Shown: in pieces, positions 1 through 13,081 of the stretch
How positions within the stretch are numbered: position 1 is the first letter of the stretch
How the letters are laid out: each line of letters starts with the position of its first letter
Assembly (NCBI GenBank): GCA_019671005.1
Contig: CM033726.1
Coordinates: 1,860,001-1,924,000 of the forward strand
DNA length: 64,000 nt
Direction: 5' to 3'
From: Hibiscus mutabilis
Taxonomy: Eukaryota > Streptophyta > Magnoliopsida > Malvales > Malvaceae
The notes under the pieces: model-generated
Database searches by the model: none
What the model saw: only the letters and a program-made list of their open reading frames with translations
What the model was told of the DNA's origin: nothing
Translations under genes and position numbers: made by a program

Positions 1-349
1 AATTTTATAGTATCAATATATAAATTTGTGTAAAATAAAATTTACACGGTCTGTCTATAAAAAATTTACTTATTTAATTAATGATATTCTAAATTCCTAG
101 GGCCAAGAATGATTAAGCTCAACGTCTAAAGCCCAACCCGTAACCATCCTTCGTTTGGTTTTTACTTTTCAGTCCAATTGGCTTTCCAAGATGGTGGAGA
201 CCAGGAGGGTTATTTAGTCCAAGGAAAGGCGTGGCGTGGAACGGCGCCGTTTGCTTTAGATTATCCGGAAGAGTTGAAAATAGACCCCCAAAAAAAAGCA
301 AGAGAATACGAACTGTGAATCATAAAGACGGAGACGAGAAGAAGAAAAA
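1..349. other. Upstream region of the nucleotidylyltransferase gene
   Basis: AT-rich for the first 100 bases, then mixed composition up to the start codon at 350. It presumably holds the promoter and 5' UTR of the downstream gene. A GCCCAAC-type motif near 130, like plant site II elements, is the only suggestive site. No convincing coding sequence is present on either strand. Confidence 0.3.
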
Positions 350-3300
350 ATGACAGACGCTTGCGTAAGGGCCGTGGTAGAATCTATCCACTCTTCTCCC
401 ACACAGGCCGTCCTCTACCTCTCCGGCGGCGCCTCTCTTGTCTCTCTCTCTGCATGATGAATTCTTTTCTTTCTTTCTAGATTAAAAATTCAATCTGAAT
501 AATTATCTCTAATTACATTGATTAATCAACAATTTTAAACAGGCCTTAGGGTTGTTGATGTCAGTTCCTGGAGCTTCAAATACGGTTCTGGAAGCTGTTG
601 TATCGTACTCTAGAATGTCCATGATCCAATTACTTGCCAACGTTCTCTGCTCTTCTTTTTTTCCTATTTGAAAATTGAATTTCCATGTTTTTTATTTTAA
701 AATAATGATTAATAAATCGGATTTTTCGGTGTAGATTCCTGCCCAGTACTGTAGTCAACAAACTTCCGATGAAATGGCTTTGCTCGCTTATAATCGTGCT
801 CTGAAGCTTTCTTCTCCAGGTTCTAAAGTTCCTATTGTGGTTTTGCTTAATTTCCGATTATTAATTTGAAATGAAAAACTTGTTATTGATTTTTTCCCCT
901 TGAAAAGAATTCCATCTAGTTTTTGAAGTGCTTTTTATATGTGATTAATAAAACAGGAAATTTCTTAAGTTTGAAAATGGTTGTTCTCTAGTTTACTAGA
1001 AGACTGTACAATAATTTCAAATTATTCTGTTGAAATTTAGAATCCTTGTTAATTTCCTAACCTAGATATTTACCGTACGTTATTGATTATATTAGGAGTG
1101 AAATAGTAAAGGGAATAGGAATCTATTTGCAGAAGTGAGCAGGCTATACTTGTTCAATTGTTTGGATTATGGCCAATTTGTGTGACATGGAGTTATATTC
1201 AACTATCTTAATAGGTTCTCCAGTTCTTGGTGTCGGCTTTACAGGTTCTTTGGCTACCTCTCGTCCAAAATTGGGGGACCATAGGTATGTTTCTTCAAAT
1301 GTACCATTAGTTAACTGATATCTAAGGATCTATTTGCAATTTGATTAAGTGCTTGACTGTTTGTACTATTTTTGTTCGGATAATGCTTTGTTATGTTGTA
1401 ACAATGGCCTTTGACTTCAATTCCAAAGACAAATCATTTTTTAAAAAAAACAATGGTCTTTGACTTCATTTCCAAAAAGAAACATTTCAATAAACAATGG
1501 TCTTTGACTTCCCCTTGCTGCTTGGTTTGAAATTAAGTTTTAGTCACAAGTAACTAAAATCAATCAAGAAAATTTAACATAAAAACCACATGAATGGCCA
1601 AATCATTCGGTATGTATGTTAGTGGTTGCATTCAATCTTATCAAGAGTGCAAGGTGTTTGAGATGCTTTTATTGTCTAGTGCAAGTGTCATGCAAGCAGG
1701 TAGGGTGCATTAAAACCTTATTAGCTAGGCACTGGAAGGTCTTTGGGCATATAACCGAGTGCTCAACAGATCTTATCAAACATGCCTTTTGAGACTAGAA
1801 TAATGGCTTTGTTACAAGTGGTTGTAGAGTAAACCCCTAATCGTGTGATTGCACACCTAGCACCCAATGAGTGGGCTGGCCAAGGTGAGCCAACAAGCTT
1901 GGTGGGTGAGAATGTAATTCAAAGTACTCTAAAAATGTAGCCTCTGTGCAATACTCTCACATTATATAAAAAAAGGAAGGACTTTGGGCATATATGCAGG
2001 TGCACTGTATATTCTACCATGACATGTCTTTTGTGAGGAGAGTAATGGACCAATAAAACAAGGCATAAGCGTGCCTAGCCGCACGTCTTTTTAACATCGG
2101 TTGCATTCCTGTTAGGTCATGAAGTCATTTGCTATTGGCAGGTTCTAGAATACTTCAAACGTACAAACTGAAAGCCTTTTGCTGCGTGTTAAAAAGTTAT
2201 GCATGTAGACAACAAAGAGCATTGTTATTACGTATACCTGGCAGTGGAATCTAAAGATTTCACAAGCAGAGCTAACAAACTAGCACATATCCTTAATGTA
2301 TATTGGAAAAGAGAAAAATGAACCATGTAGTAGTTTCTTTTTCTCGCTTGTGGAGTTTAAAACCCTTTGGCCATTGTATGGGATAATTACTCTCTTTCTC
2401 TCTCTCTCACACACACACAACATTCATGGATAATGCCTTTTTTAAACTCCAAAGAAGTATTCCTTTGGATTTCCTCAAAGTTCCGCACAGAGCTGTTTTA
2501 ATCTTATGCATTGATGCTGTGATTTTTACTTGCTTGCAAGGTGATTGTTAGTTACCGTTTTTCCGATGTGTAGGTTTCACTTGTCAACAAGAACCTCTGA
2601 TAGACATTGGGCATCTACAGTTACTTTGTCAAAGGTACTTACTATTTGATTAGTTATTTTTATTTAAATATCTGCTCTTGGGTACTGGATTTGCATTTCT
2701 CTTGTTTGATACGGAGTATTCTAGGGCTTGAGGAGTCGAGATCAAGAAGAAAAGGTTTCAAGTTATTTCCTACTTAAGGTGTGTGATGTGTACATGTATG
2801 TTATTTAATGATGTGTCTTATGAATCTATTACTAAATGCTTATTTTGTCAATTAATATATTTTTTATTTATAAATTTCTAATATATTGAAAAGGTTGAAA
2901 AAGGAAAGTTTCTTATGGCTCTTGAGTTGTCGATTGTCATGTTGCATCTCTTGAGAAATACTATAGTTTTATTTCTTTTTCAACATCTTTTGTAGATTTT
3001 AATACTTTCATTAACATGGCTATAGGCAATCGCTAATGCCTGCAAAGTCTCTTCAACATTTGATTCAGAGTTGACAGAATCTGATGTTAATGATGAATGT
3101 GAAAGGTTCTTTGATGAAGATCAGGAGTTAGAGCAACTTATAAACGGTCAAATTTGCTTTAAGGTTTATCCGTTTTCAAGCGGTATGGTTAAACATTTTC
3201 TGAATTAAATCCCAATTACAGTTCAAGTATACTTTTTCTTTCTTTCTTTTTTAAATATATCTTTGATCTGCTATTTACTGTATGGAAACTGATTTGCTGA

Positions 3301-6300
3301 GACAGATAAGTCAAACAGTGATAGGAAGATTATACTCTCTGGATCCTTTAATCCGTTGCATGATGGTCACCTCAAGCTCTTGGAAGTTGCCGCTAGGTTT
3401 GTGAATGTGTTTTAGAAACTTAAAATTCTAAAATTGTTAACTCGGTTATGATTCATTTCACAATTCATTTGTTCTAGATATTAGTTGCTTTTGGCCATTC
3501 GCATCAAATTGGTTCTAGCTGGCAACTGTATATGCACTTGCCAACTTCTTGTGGCCTCTGAAACAAACTTCGGAGGGCTGTCTATTCATAATTCAGATGC
3601 CATTTTCATCAAACTGGTTCTTGCTTGCTAGTAGATATACACTTTGCCTATCCTTTGTAGTCTCCAAAATGAACTTTATAGTGCTGTCTATATATATTAT
3701 GAAAGGAAAGGTGAATTTTGTTGTTGTGGTGATACATGATAAGTTGCTAATTAAAGGTTTATAATGATGCAGCATTTGTGGCGATGGGTATCCTTGCTTT
3801 GAATTATCTGCTATTAATGCTGACAAACCTCCATTGTCAATACCACAAATCAAAGAGCGTGTAATGCAGTTTGAAAAAATTGGTGAGTCTCATTACTTTT
3901 GTAAACTCTCTGACTTAATGTATATCAGGTGGTAATTGTGATTCCCTGAATGTTAAAACTTTGTGTGATATAAAGAGGAAAAAACTTAATTGGCTGCAGG
4001 AGTGGGCATGGACCTAGATTTAGGAAATCATATCGGAATGGCTAGATGTTTTTGTTAGAGAGCGTGTGCTTAATTTGTTAGTTTATAGCATGCATATTAA
4101 TGGTAGTTGGTTTCCTCGGAAGTGAAATCAAAGTTGGATGGAATGTGAAAGTTAACACAAGTTTATAGCATGTCACAAGTATCATATATTTTGCTCATTA
4201 ACTACACTGCATGTATGCTCTTTTAAAAAGGTATCTGAACACAATTTTTTCATATGCTGGAGGATTTTGATGCATGGTGAGTGGACAAGGTAACAAGTAG
4301 TTATAGTTAAAGTGCTTGCAGGCGTAAGGTTATCTGCATTTTTTTTTCATATAGAAATTTGTATTTCATAAAATGATGACAGTATGTTGTATCAGTTTTT
4401 GTTTGCATCCTCAATCATATACAATTTTTTCAGGTTCCCTAACTGCTACCATTTTGATTTTACAACTTTTATATTAATTAATCAGAGGCTTGTGTTTCTC
4501 TAATGGCAGGAAAGACGGTAATAATTTCCAATCAGCCTTATTTCTATAAGAAAGCTGAACTTTTTCCTGGCAGTGCTTTTGTAATTGGTGCCGATACTGC
4601 AGTGAGGCTTATTAACGTATGGCACTCCGAATTCCTCGTGTTCGTTTTTTATAAGCTCCTTAGATGTAAAGTCATAGGGTTGTTTAATAGATAGCTTTAA
4701 AGTTCAAAGTTTCTGTTAAATATTTATGCATGAATTTTCAGTTTAGATCTTCATGAAGATTCCTCCTCCTCAGTTATAAGATCAGTATAATGTATCTTGA
4801 TAATTGAGGTGCAAGATCTGATTGTTAAGGGAACGCTTATGCCTTGTTTAGTTACATAAGTGCTAACACAAGGAAAAACTTAATTATTTTAAAATAGTTT
4901 GTCATAACATAAAAATAATTAGTATGAACTTAAACTTGATGTTAGAAGGATAAGTAAAAACTCTAATAAGAAAGACCTTTAATACAAGCAAAATATTTTC
5001 CTTCCGCTTTTCAAACCAAGTCATGTGACCGGCTAAAAATTACCAAGTGAAATTAGTTTATTGTTAATTCATGCGGTAAAACATGTTGGAAGAATAATAC
5101 TCTTACCAAACAAAGCATTAATATTCTTAAAGGCATATTTGAGCTACATAAACAATATAGAGAAGATGGTTTTCGGATGATCTCGAACTCAGCATTATTC
5201 GCTTTGTCTTTTCCTATAGATGACTTGTTGAATTAGCTACCTTTTGATCTCATTATGTAGTGTCCGTATGTCACTGTAGTTACTTCTTTTTCCAACTAAA
5301 ATGTGGAAATTTGTAAACATTCAGAAACATCATATGCATAAATCATGTGAGGTGAACTTATTTTTGAGAATCTTTTGGAGAAACTAATGCTAGAAGTTCG
5401 AGTATAATTACTGTTACTTCAATGAGAAGAAAATTACCCTATTATGTTTTCTAGCTGTTGCTGCTGGTAAAGCAGAAACTATTAGGCACAAGATGGTTGT
5501 TTGCGTAATTATACTTTAAGAGATTCTTATCAAAAGGCTAGCTATGAACTTTGTAGCTTTGAAAACAGGGAAAGATAAATTTTTACTTTGCATTGGATGC
5601 TGAATTAGCTATGAGGGATATATGATTTAACGAAAACATTTGTTCCTCTGGGCACAGTTTAGGGTCAGATACTGCTGTATCAGATAGTCATAAAACAGAA
5701 CTGGATGAAAAGTATGCTAATCGTGATTGGATTTGGCTGCCTTTTAGACACCAAATTTTATGAACCTTATTATATTCCTCAGAAGTTCGATAAATTTGCT
5801 ATATTTAAACGGTGAAGTGATTTATATATTTTTAGCCATAGACAGTGACCTAAATAGTTAATGTTGGAATGCATTCAGGGTTGTACACTCATTTCTATGA
5901 AACACGTACTTGGAAGTGTTGAATGATACATTGAGTTTTGATTCTTATTTCTCGTACTTTGGCAGCCTAAATACTATGATGGGAGCTATAACAGGATGAT
6001 AGAGACACTCTCTGGATGTAAAAGAACAGGATGCATCTTCATTGTGTCTGGCCGGAACGTTGATGGTTCTTTTAAGGTATGCCTTGCATCAGAATTATGG
6101 TTAAAAGGCGTACATGTTCATATCACTTGTCCAAATCATAGAGTTTAGCCCCTCTTCTATTGTTCCTAGGATTTTGGTAACTCTTAGTAAATGTCGATTT
6201 TGATCTCTCCAGTGATGAATGCTTTCGATTTGCGGACATGGATCACTATATTGTTGTTGCGATAGGCTATATATTTGGTCATGTATCGTATTTGTGTTAT

Positions 6301-6454
6301 TTTGTATCGTAATGTAGTAGTTTCGATATCGGTGCAGGTTCTCGAGGATTATGATATTCCTGAAGTGTTAAAAGAAATGTTTATCCCAATACCAGCTGAA
6401 AGGTTCCGCATGGATATATCCTCAACTGAAATAAGGAAAAGCCGTGGAATGTAA
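350..6454 (+). CDS. Nucleotidylyltransferase-superfamily protein (NMNAT/cytidylyltransferase-like), 12 exons
   Basis: Exons that join in frame with GT-AG borders: 350-439, 543-641, 735-819, 1215-1284, 2574-2634, 2725-2778, 3026-3182, 3306-3396, 3773-3882, 4510-4616, 5966-6076, 6338-6454. They sum to 1152 nt (383 aa), ending in TAA. The N-terminal half (MTDACVRAVVESIHSSP..., then VLGVGFTGSLATSRP) resembles the CinA-like region of plant proteins such as Arabidopsis At2g01220. The C-terminal half has the nucleotidyltransferase signature GSFNPLHDGH (HxGH) and ends with ISSTEIRKSRGM, matching the ISSTxxR substrate-binding motif. By family it should transfer a nucleotidyl group from an NTP; the substrate is not known from sequence. 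The gene looks intact, with introns up to about 1.3 kb. The Arabidopsis relationship is from memory of the family, not an alignment. Confidence 0.9.
2389..2420. repeat. (CT)n(CA)n microsatellite in an intron
   Basis: A CT-rich dinucleotide run passes directly into a CA run inside the fourth intron of the nucleotidylyltransferase gene. Confidence 0.8.
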
Positions 6455-6723
6455 CACTTCTATTTTATTTAGAACTCAATAAACATGACATTTTAATTAT
6501 TATCTGTAATTTCTTCCTCGTTATTCTTGTATTATATTTCTTTATTTGATAATTTTCTCCATTAATTGTAAACTTTTAACAATTTCAGAAACAAATCATT
6601 TGTATGACATGAAAATTAATTAAAATATGGTATAAAATAATATAATTGTAATACAAATACATAAACGTGTAGAAATATACAAGGTTTGGTTGCATAAATC
6701 AAACCACCTAAAGTACAATAGAG

Positions 6724-9162
6724 TCAAGCCTTCTCAGATTCATGAGGCTGCTGTGCCATTCCAATGCCTTCATTCTGATGCTTCTCCCATCCACCGGTAT
6801 CTGCCTTACAGTGAGCCCGGTAGTACAAGATCGATGCCACCAAGGACAACAGAGTCAGGGCAGCAAACACACCTTTCCTGAGTGTAGTACATGACAAGTC
6901 ATCTCCACCGAAGATCCCTCGATACTTGGTGTGGTATGCATTCCGTGCTGATCCCGCCAATAAGCATGCCTCAGCTCCCAAAAAGCTCAACCTAAATCGT
7001 TGTTCGTGTTTTATAACAATGATTTCAGTGCATTAAAGATACAAAGTTTGTGATAGTGAGCTTGAGTGTGCGGCTATGGGGATAGAAACAAGCAAGAAAA
7101 ATCATTCTATAAATTTAATTGTATCTCATGAGTCATGAAATGAGACGAGACAAATCAAGTTATTCGAGTCCGACTAAGTCAAAATTCGATTCGATTGGAC
7201 TCGGCTGGACTTGAATTCGAACTCGGCTTGAGTTCTTAATGAACCGAGCTGAGTTACTCGATACCCAACTCGAAAAGCTCGCGAGTTACTCAAAAATATA
7301 ATATATTAAAAATTTTATTTTTTAAATTAAAGTGAACTAAAATGTATGTTGTGGGATAATAATAATATAATTATTATTATTGCCGTTGTTGTTGTTGAAT
7401 AAATCCACTCAACAAATATCATTATTATGAATAAGGTTGTAAATAAGACGAGACATATCGCCAGCTACTCAAGTTCGACTCGGTCAATACTCGATTAGAC
7501 TCGACTTGAGTTCTTAACGAGCCGAGTCGAACTCAGCACTACTGAACTTGACTCGAGCTCTTAGCGAACCGAATCGAGCTCAACATTACTCTGAGTCGAC
7601 TCGGCTCGTTTACACCTTTACTCGTGACTACTCAATTTTATGAGAGCTTGGTTAAGAAAAGTGCCCCTCGAATGATCACCTATAAGAGTGGAGCCGAATG
7701 CAAGCCAAATACACTTCTGTGTGACCACAAGGGTAGAAGGTTTGTTCTAGACTAAAAGGGTCGTTCCGAAGAAACAAATAAGACGGTGAGACATGTCACA
7801 GACTGTGGGATGATTACGCCGTGGAACCTAAAAACGGACACAAATGCATCAAATTGGTTGTAAAGACAAACACTAAGTGCCCAAAAACTAAGAGAGAGCA
7901 ACCGGAGTTCTTCTTGATCACAACATAGCTTTGAGCCTGAAGTTGAAGTTCTATTGAACTACCATCCAACCTGCTTTGCCATACAATATGAAACGGATGA
8001 CAAGCTGCAGCAAATACAGAGAAGTATAGCAAAGTTGCAAACATTAAGATGGATGCGGTAAGAATAAGAACAATATAGTTAGAAATGAGATATTTAGCTC
8101 CAAGTTGGGATAGCTCTTATAGAGGATAAGGTGAAAAAGATTAGCCACATATGAAGCAGAATGATAGGTGCTGCACATGTAAGATTTAATGGGAAAAAGA
8201 CATGGTTTGCAGATGATGAACAAAGAAATAAAATTAATTGAACTTCGAGAGAGGACGGCAGTTGATATGAATGGTTGCAAGAGGAAGATTCAACACTCGA
8301 GTACCCTACCGAAATTGTTCAGTCTTAGAAAACTTTGAGAATGGTAGCAGCTTGTTAAAAGACTGAAAATGCAAAACAAAAGCCCCATAAATAAGAATGT
8401 TCTCAACTAAATCAACAATAGAGAAGAATCACCAATTAATAAATAGAGTAAGTATAATGTCTGTACTTTGTAAGTATGATTAACTCAACATCTAGCATGT
8501 TTATACAACCTGTTAGACTCTAATTTAACTTTGAGGGCTCCATTACATGGGCATAATTGACTATACCACTGGGGTAATTTCGGTGCATCCAGACAAAACC
8601 AACCATTTCCATTTCAGAAAATAGAGCATATGCAAAATCAGTTTCTAATTTGGAAAATCTGTTCCTCCAAATCTTGTCGATGGGATGGTTTTGAAACTAA
8701 AACCAGATAGATCTTCCAAAATGAGCTCAGGCAAAGAAAGTAGCAATACAGTAAATCAAAGTAGCAGAGAAACATCACCAGGAGAAAACGAAGAAAACGA
8801 CGGCGCAAGTGGTGGAAGAAGTGGCGGAGACGAGGCCTTTCTCAAAGCAGAGACATCTAGTGACGCCGTTAACAATCACCTGGCTAAGAAGGAGCAGGCC
8901 AAAAGCACAGAGTCCGTACACCGTCGACGCATCCGTGCTGTAGAGGCAGTAGGTCCTCTCGTCGTACTGATCAGGCACCACCTTAGCCTGCAAAAGACAA
9001 AACCGACCAGGTTAAGTTAAAGCAACAGAAAAGTTACAGTTTTATAAGTGAGACTGTGAGAGTGAGTACGAAGCTACGGCGTCGTTCGGCGCCGACGGCG
9101 AAGACGAAGGCGATGAGGTGGAGGGCACTGATAATGGATAAAATGGGTATGGACATTGCCAT
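6724..9162 (-). CDS. DUF1218 family membrane protein, 3 exons
   Basis: Minus-strand exons 9070-9162, 8779-8987 and 6724-6991 join in frame (93+209+268 nt = 189 aa). The protein starts MAMSIPILSIISALH with a first membrane helix at about residues 4-24. It continues with a Tyr/Cys-rich loop (ERTYCLYSTDASTVYG), further hydrophobic helices (GLLLLSQVIVNGVTRC; CAVVFFVFSW; KGVFAALTLLSLVASILYY) and the family hallmark ACLLAGSARNAYHTKY. DUF1218 proteins include the Arabidopsis MODIFYING WALL LIGNIN and VCC proteins: four-helix endomembrane proteins linked to cell-wall lignin and vein patterning. The exact role here is inference. The split Trp codon at the exon 2/3 junction (TG|G) supports the splice sites. 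Intron 2 (6992-8778) carries inserted repeats. The gene is convergent with the upstream gene, about 270 bp end to end. Confidence 0.9.
7130..7621. mobile_element. Degenerate 'gagccgag/ctcggctc' repeat element in the DUF1218 intron
   Basis: A block of degenerate GACTCGA/TCGGCTC motifs. Around 7433 (aaggttgtaaataagacgag) and 7600-7621 (ctcggctcgtttacaccttt) are imperfect inverted ends of a roughly 190 bp inner element. The bases from 7130 to 7300 look like a second copy of the same family. This is a recurrent plant dispersed-repeat type; its superfamily is not determined here. Confidence 0.5.
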
Positions 9163-10354
9163 TGTTTGTCTGTCTGAACTTCTTTTGTGCAGGTTTAAGG
9201 GGGAGAAAAACTATGAAGAAATAAAAGGTCTAAATAGATGGGGGAGGATGTCAACTTTTGTGTTGCTTATACCATTCATGCCTCTTTCTTTTCGTCAAGA
9301 AATTGTATCATAAACCCAACTTGCTACGTTATTTATGTCCTACCAATAAAAAATATTAATTTTATTAAATTTTTTTGTCATCATTTTATTAAGTGAATTT
9401 ATAATTGGTAAAAAATGATTTTTAATTTAATTTACAGTAAATCTGATTGAAGATTCACTTGGTAAAAAGATATGAAAAATTTAATGAAATTGATGTTTTT
9501 TATTGGTTGAAACTATGGATGACGTGACGAGCTGAGCCTATGATATAATTTCTTCTTTTCGTCCTAGGAGGATATTTAGTGCTTAAGCATACTCGATCTC
9601 ATGAGTTCCCGTATATTGTATTAACGACAATGTCAATTAAATTATACTCAATCAACGAATCAATTTAAAGTTTTAAAATCGACAATATTTAATTCGGATC
9701 CAAATAATAATACATGGATAATTTATGGTTAAAAAGTTAATTTAAAATTCTAGACAAATTTACAAAATTCAAATTTGAATCTTTAAAAAATTACTAATAT
9801 CCTGCATGTTTTGATTGTTAAGTGTGAGGGCAGGACATTAGGTGGTGCTATGCTTTTTGGATGGTTGTGGAATATTACTTGTGTGGCACTTGTTTATTTG
9901 CAGCATTGAAAAAGCATAAAGAGGTTTAAGGCTTTTTTATTGTAAGGATTGATTTGATGTTAAAGAACAATATCTTATGGTAATGCATTTGGTAGGTTGT
10001 AGAGTTTAGATTGGAGAATGGTGTATAGGCTTCCATTTAGATTAGATCAGATAAGTGGATGCTTTGATGGTTGTTTCGGCAACGCCAACTATTAGTGATT
10101 AATGTCAAGTCTCTAAACCACCAGGTTGTGCAATCAGCATTGTGGTTAACATTTGCAGCCAAAGACATTTCTATCCACAAAATTATATCAAATGAACTAG
10201 AAATAGAATTTTCTTCAGACAGAGCAAGATAATTACTTCAAAGTCAAACAGGGGGATGCTTAAAATCACTTTATGAGACTCTAGTACTTGTTAGAGACGT
10301 AACCTACAAGTGAAAGCAGGAAAGTATAGCTCAACAAGAAAGCCTAACCTCAGT
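9163..10354. other. Spacer between DUF1218 start and DUF789 remnant
   Basis: It holds the presumed promoter of the minus-strand DUF1218 gene and the 3' flank of the DUF789 remnant. I see no convincing coding sequence, RNA gene or complete transposon. Confidence 0.5.
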
Positions 10355-13081
10355 TCACACAAATTGGAAAGAAAGAAGTTTCAAATGAAATTCTTTTCTA
10401 CCTCCTACTGGTGTATGAAGACAATGGTAAGTCAGAAAGCAAGCATCTAGATCCTTTAACGTAGGTATTCTGTAAATTGGATACCTACGATAATGTTAGA
10501 GTGACACATCAGTCCCATACGCAAACATATGTTTAAAAAGAAATGTCAAGAAAAATAAATATAATACCATGCCACAGAAATCCAGCTGGAAGATAGTAAA
10601 TCACAGCTTTTTAGTGTCTTCAGTTCAGGGAATCGGAGGGCCAGATCTACAATCTGTTATCATAGATTCAATTTAGAAAGTGAGACATTGATCAAGACAT
10701 TAAATGACGTCCGGTTGTAAAAGAGAGAGAGAGGGAGAAGGAGAGAAATACAAACTAACCTTGTCAGTTAAGGGTTCTCGGCTACAAGGAGGGTCTCATT
10801 CAAAGTACTCCAAAAATCAAACTTCTTTGAGAATTGACAGATTCACCTTCATCACTAGATAAGTCTTCTTGAAGTATCTGCTCATCTCCCATGGACAATC
10901 TATCCATCTGAAGAGACATCTCACTTGTCATGCGGTGATCCCTCTTTCCTCTCAGCATGTTCAGTCCTCTTTCAGGTTCACAATCACTACTACCATCACT
11001 GCATGAGTCCCTAAAGTCACTATCAATGTCCTCACCTGGTTGCCTATCATACATAAAATATTTTCTATTATTCTAGTTGATGCAATTACCAATCAATAAC
11101 AATTGCTAACAAAGTACTAAGCCAAAAAAGAAAAAAAAAGTGGGTTCTTGGGAAACCATTTGCCTAGACAGGAATCTGTTTCTCAAGGCAGAGTAAGGAG
11201 AGGGGGCAAAAGAAAAAAAAGGGTCTGAAGAAAGGGGGCAACAGTGGCTGCAGCATGGAAGCAACTCAAGATTGCAAATTATATTTAGTACAAAGCGACT
11301 GATTCACTTCAAATTATCAGCATAAACACTCAAAATAGCTAGATTGTGCATAGCATGGGAACTGGGGCACAACACAAACGATTTGCAATACAATAGAAGA
11401 GATATAACTCATCAAGTAAAGACCTTATTTTCACCTTCCCCAGAAATACTATAAGTGAGAAAGCATAGAAACAGACACAAAATACAAATACAACATGATG
11501 GACATGATGACAATTTTAAAAATTTAAGATAAGATACGGTAGGATGTAACAAAAAATACATTTTATTTATTGTATGATAATATATCAGGTGTAATATTGA
11601 TATTTTCAATAAAATGTTAGCATGCAAATAGTTTTGTAATTTTAATTTAAAACACAAATCTTAAAGCCTATTGGAATCAAACTGCTAATATAGTAATATT
11701 GATTCCATTTTTGGAAGAAAAGAATAATCCTTTCATAGGGCCGAACAAGTTCAGCCGCATATAGACTATATTTTGACCAATTTCAATTTTATTTTTATCT
11801 TTTTGATGCATCCAATACTTTTTGTGCCACATAAGAGCCTTATCCGTAATTCAAATACTAATCTAGTCAAAATATTCCCATTATCCTTAACACTAGAAAA
11901 GAAGGCTCAAACCGAAGTACCAACTAAATCAAGGTCATGTAGCATAAGAAAGTTGAGACTAGGCATAACAAACAAACTCTCATAGTTATAAATTGCACTT
12001 AATTACATTCGAAGAAGAGAATCATGCTTTAACCAGAGAGATTGGAAAGACAATATTTCAGTTGAAAACACACAAAGCCTCAACAAGGGGATATAAGAAT
12101 CATTCAAATCAACCATGAAGAAACATTCAAATGACTATACCAAAATTCATAGTAAGAACAAAACTGTAAATCAAAATTCCATCACAAATTCACTACAATA
12201 TAGCTAACACAAGATAATTGAACTATTGAAGTTACAACATACGCAAATAAAGTAGAACTAAAAAGTAACACCCTCAAGTTTAAATAAACTCCAATGTTAG
12301 AAATGTATGATATACCTTGACTCGGTAGAGAACTGCAAGGAATCTACGTAAATTTGAATACCGGATAAATAAGGTACATAATACTGAACAACAAAATCAA
12401 AACCATTCAAAATTAGTGGCACTCCTGCTCCATATGCACTCCACTCTTTGAATGATTCCCATAAATCGCCTAACACGAAATATGGCTGAAATTCCTCGTC
12501 GCACGTCCGCCTGCCTCTCATCGCTGTCTGCCACATCCAATCTCAAATATCATTAATATTTTTAAACATTTTTATTAAAAAAAATATTTAGACATCTTTT
12601 AGAATATTTTACTACCCGATAAACGTAACAAATAAAAACAATTCTTATACTTCTGATTGCAACAAACTCGAATCTATAACAAAAATTAATTTAAACCGAA
12701 CAAATGAAAACACTAAAAATCCTAACAAAAAATGGTATCGTTTTGAGATTGAACAAACCTTAGACAGATAAAGAGCAGGAACGGCAGGCATGATGGAGCC
12801 CAAAAACCGCTCCAAATTACTCAAAGGAGAAACAAACGATTCAGAAGACGGAATAAAATCCGGTTTATGATGGTCAGTTGAATCAACCCGCTTCTCAGAC
12901 TCCCGGTTCACATGATCGCCCACCAATTTATCTTTTGATCGACTCGACGTAACGAAGCATTGAGATCTCCGCCTGTTGATCGCTTAGCTGACTCTGGTTC
13001 GACCTTCTCGCCTTGGCCGGATTGTAAAACCGATCTTCTGCATCAACTCTCCTGAATTCCAATCCCGTCCCTAACCTAACC
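10355..13081 (-). pseudogene. DUF789 family gene, frameshifted and interrupted
   Basis: Minus-strand exons are recognisable. The start at 13081 gives MVRLGTGLEFRR...AEDRFYNPAKARRSNQ. A frameshift follows near 12965: the first frame stops after SIKR, while the rest continues in another frame (SNLERFLGSIMPAVPALYLSK to 12759). Exon 12316-12527 encodes the core MRGRRTCDEEFQPYF...GDLWESFKEWSAYGAGVPL. Exon 10760-11043 starts RQPGEDIDSDF. Near 10811 it carries one extra base, and then an in-frame TGA at 10796-10798 just before DPPCSREPLTDK. Exon 10568-10653 (DLALRFPELKTLKSCDLL) and the stretch from 10484 (YPIYRIP.LKDLDACFLTYH) follow. The latter lacks a few residues usually found after YRIP and stops early at 10355. 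DUF789 proteins are plant proteins of unknown function. Several independent lesions make a working product unlikely, though a truncated protein cannot be excluded. Confidence 0.8.
10723..10748. repeat. GA-rich microsatellite
   Basis: A run of GA dinucleotides with a few interruptions lies just downstream of the third DUF789 exon, inside its intron. Confidence 0.7.
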
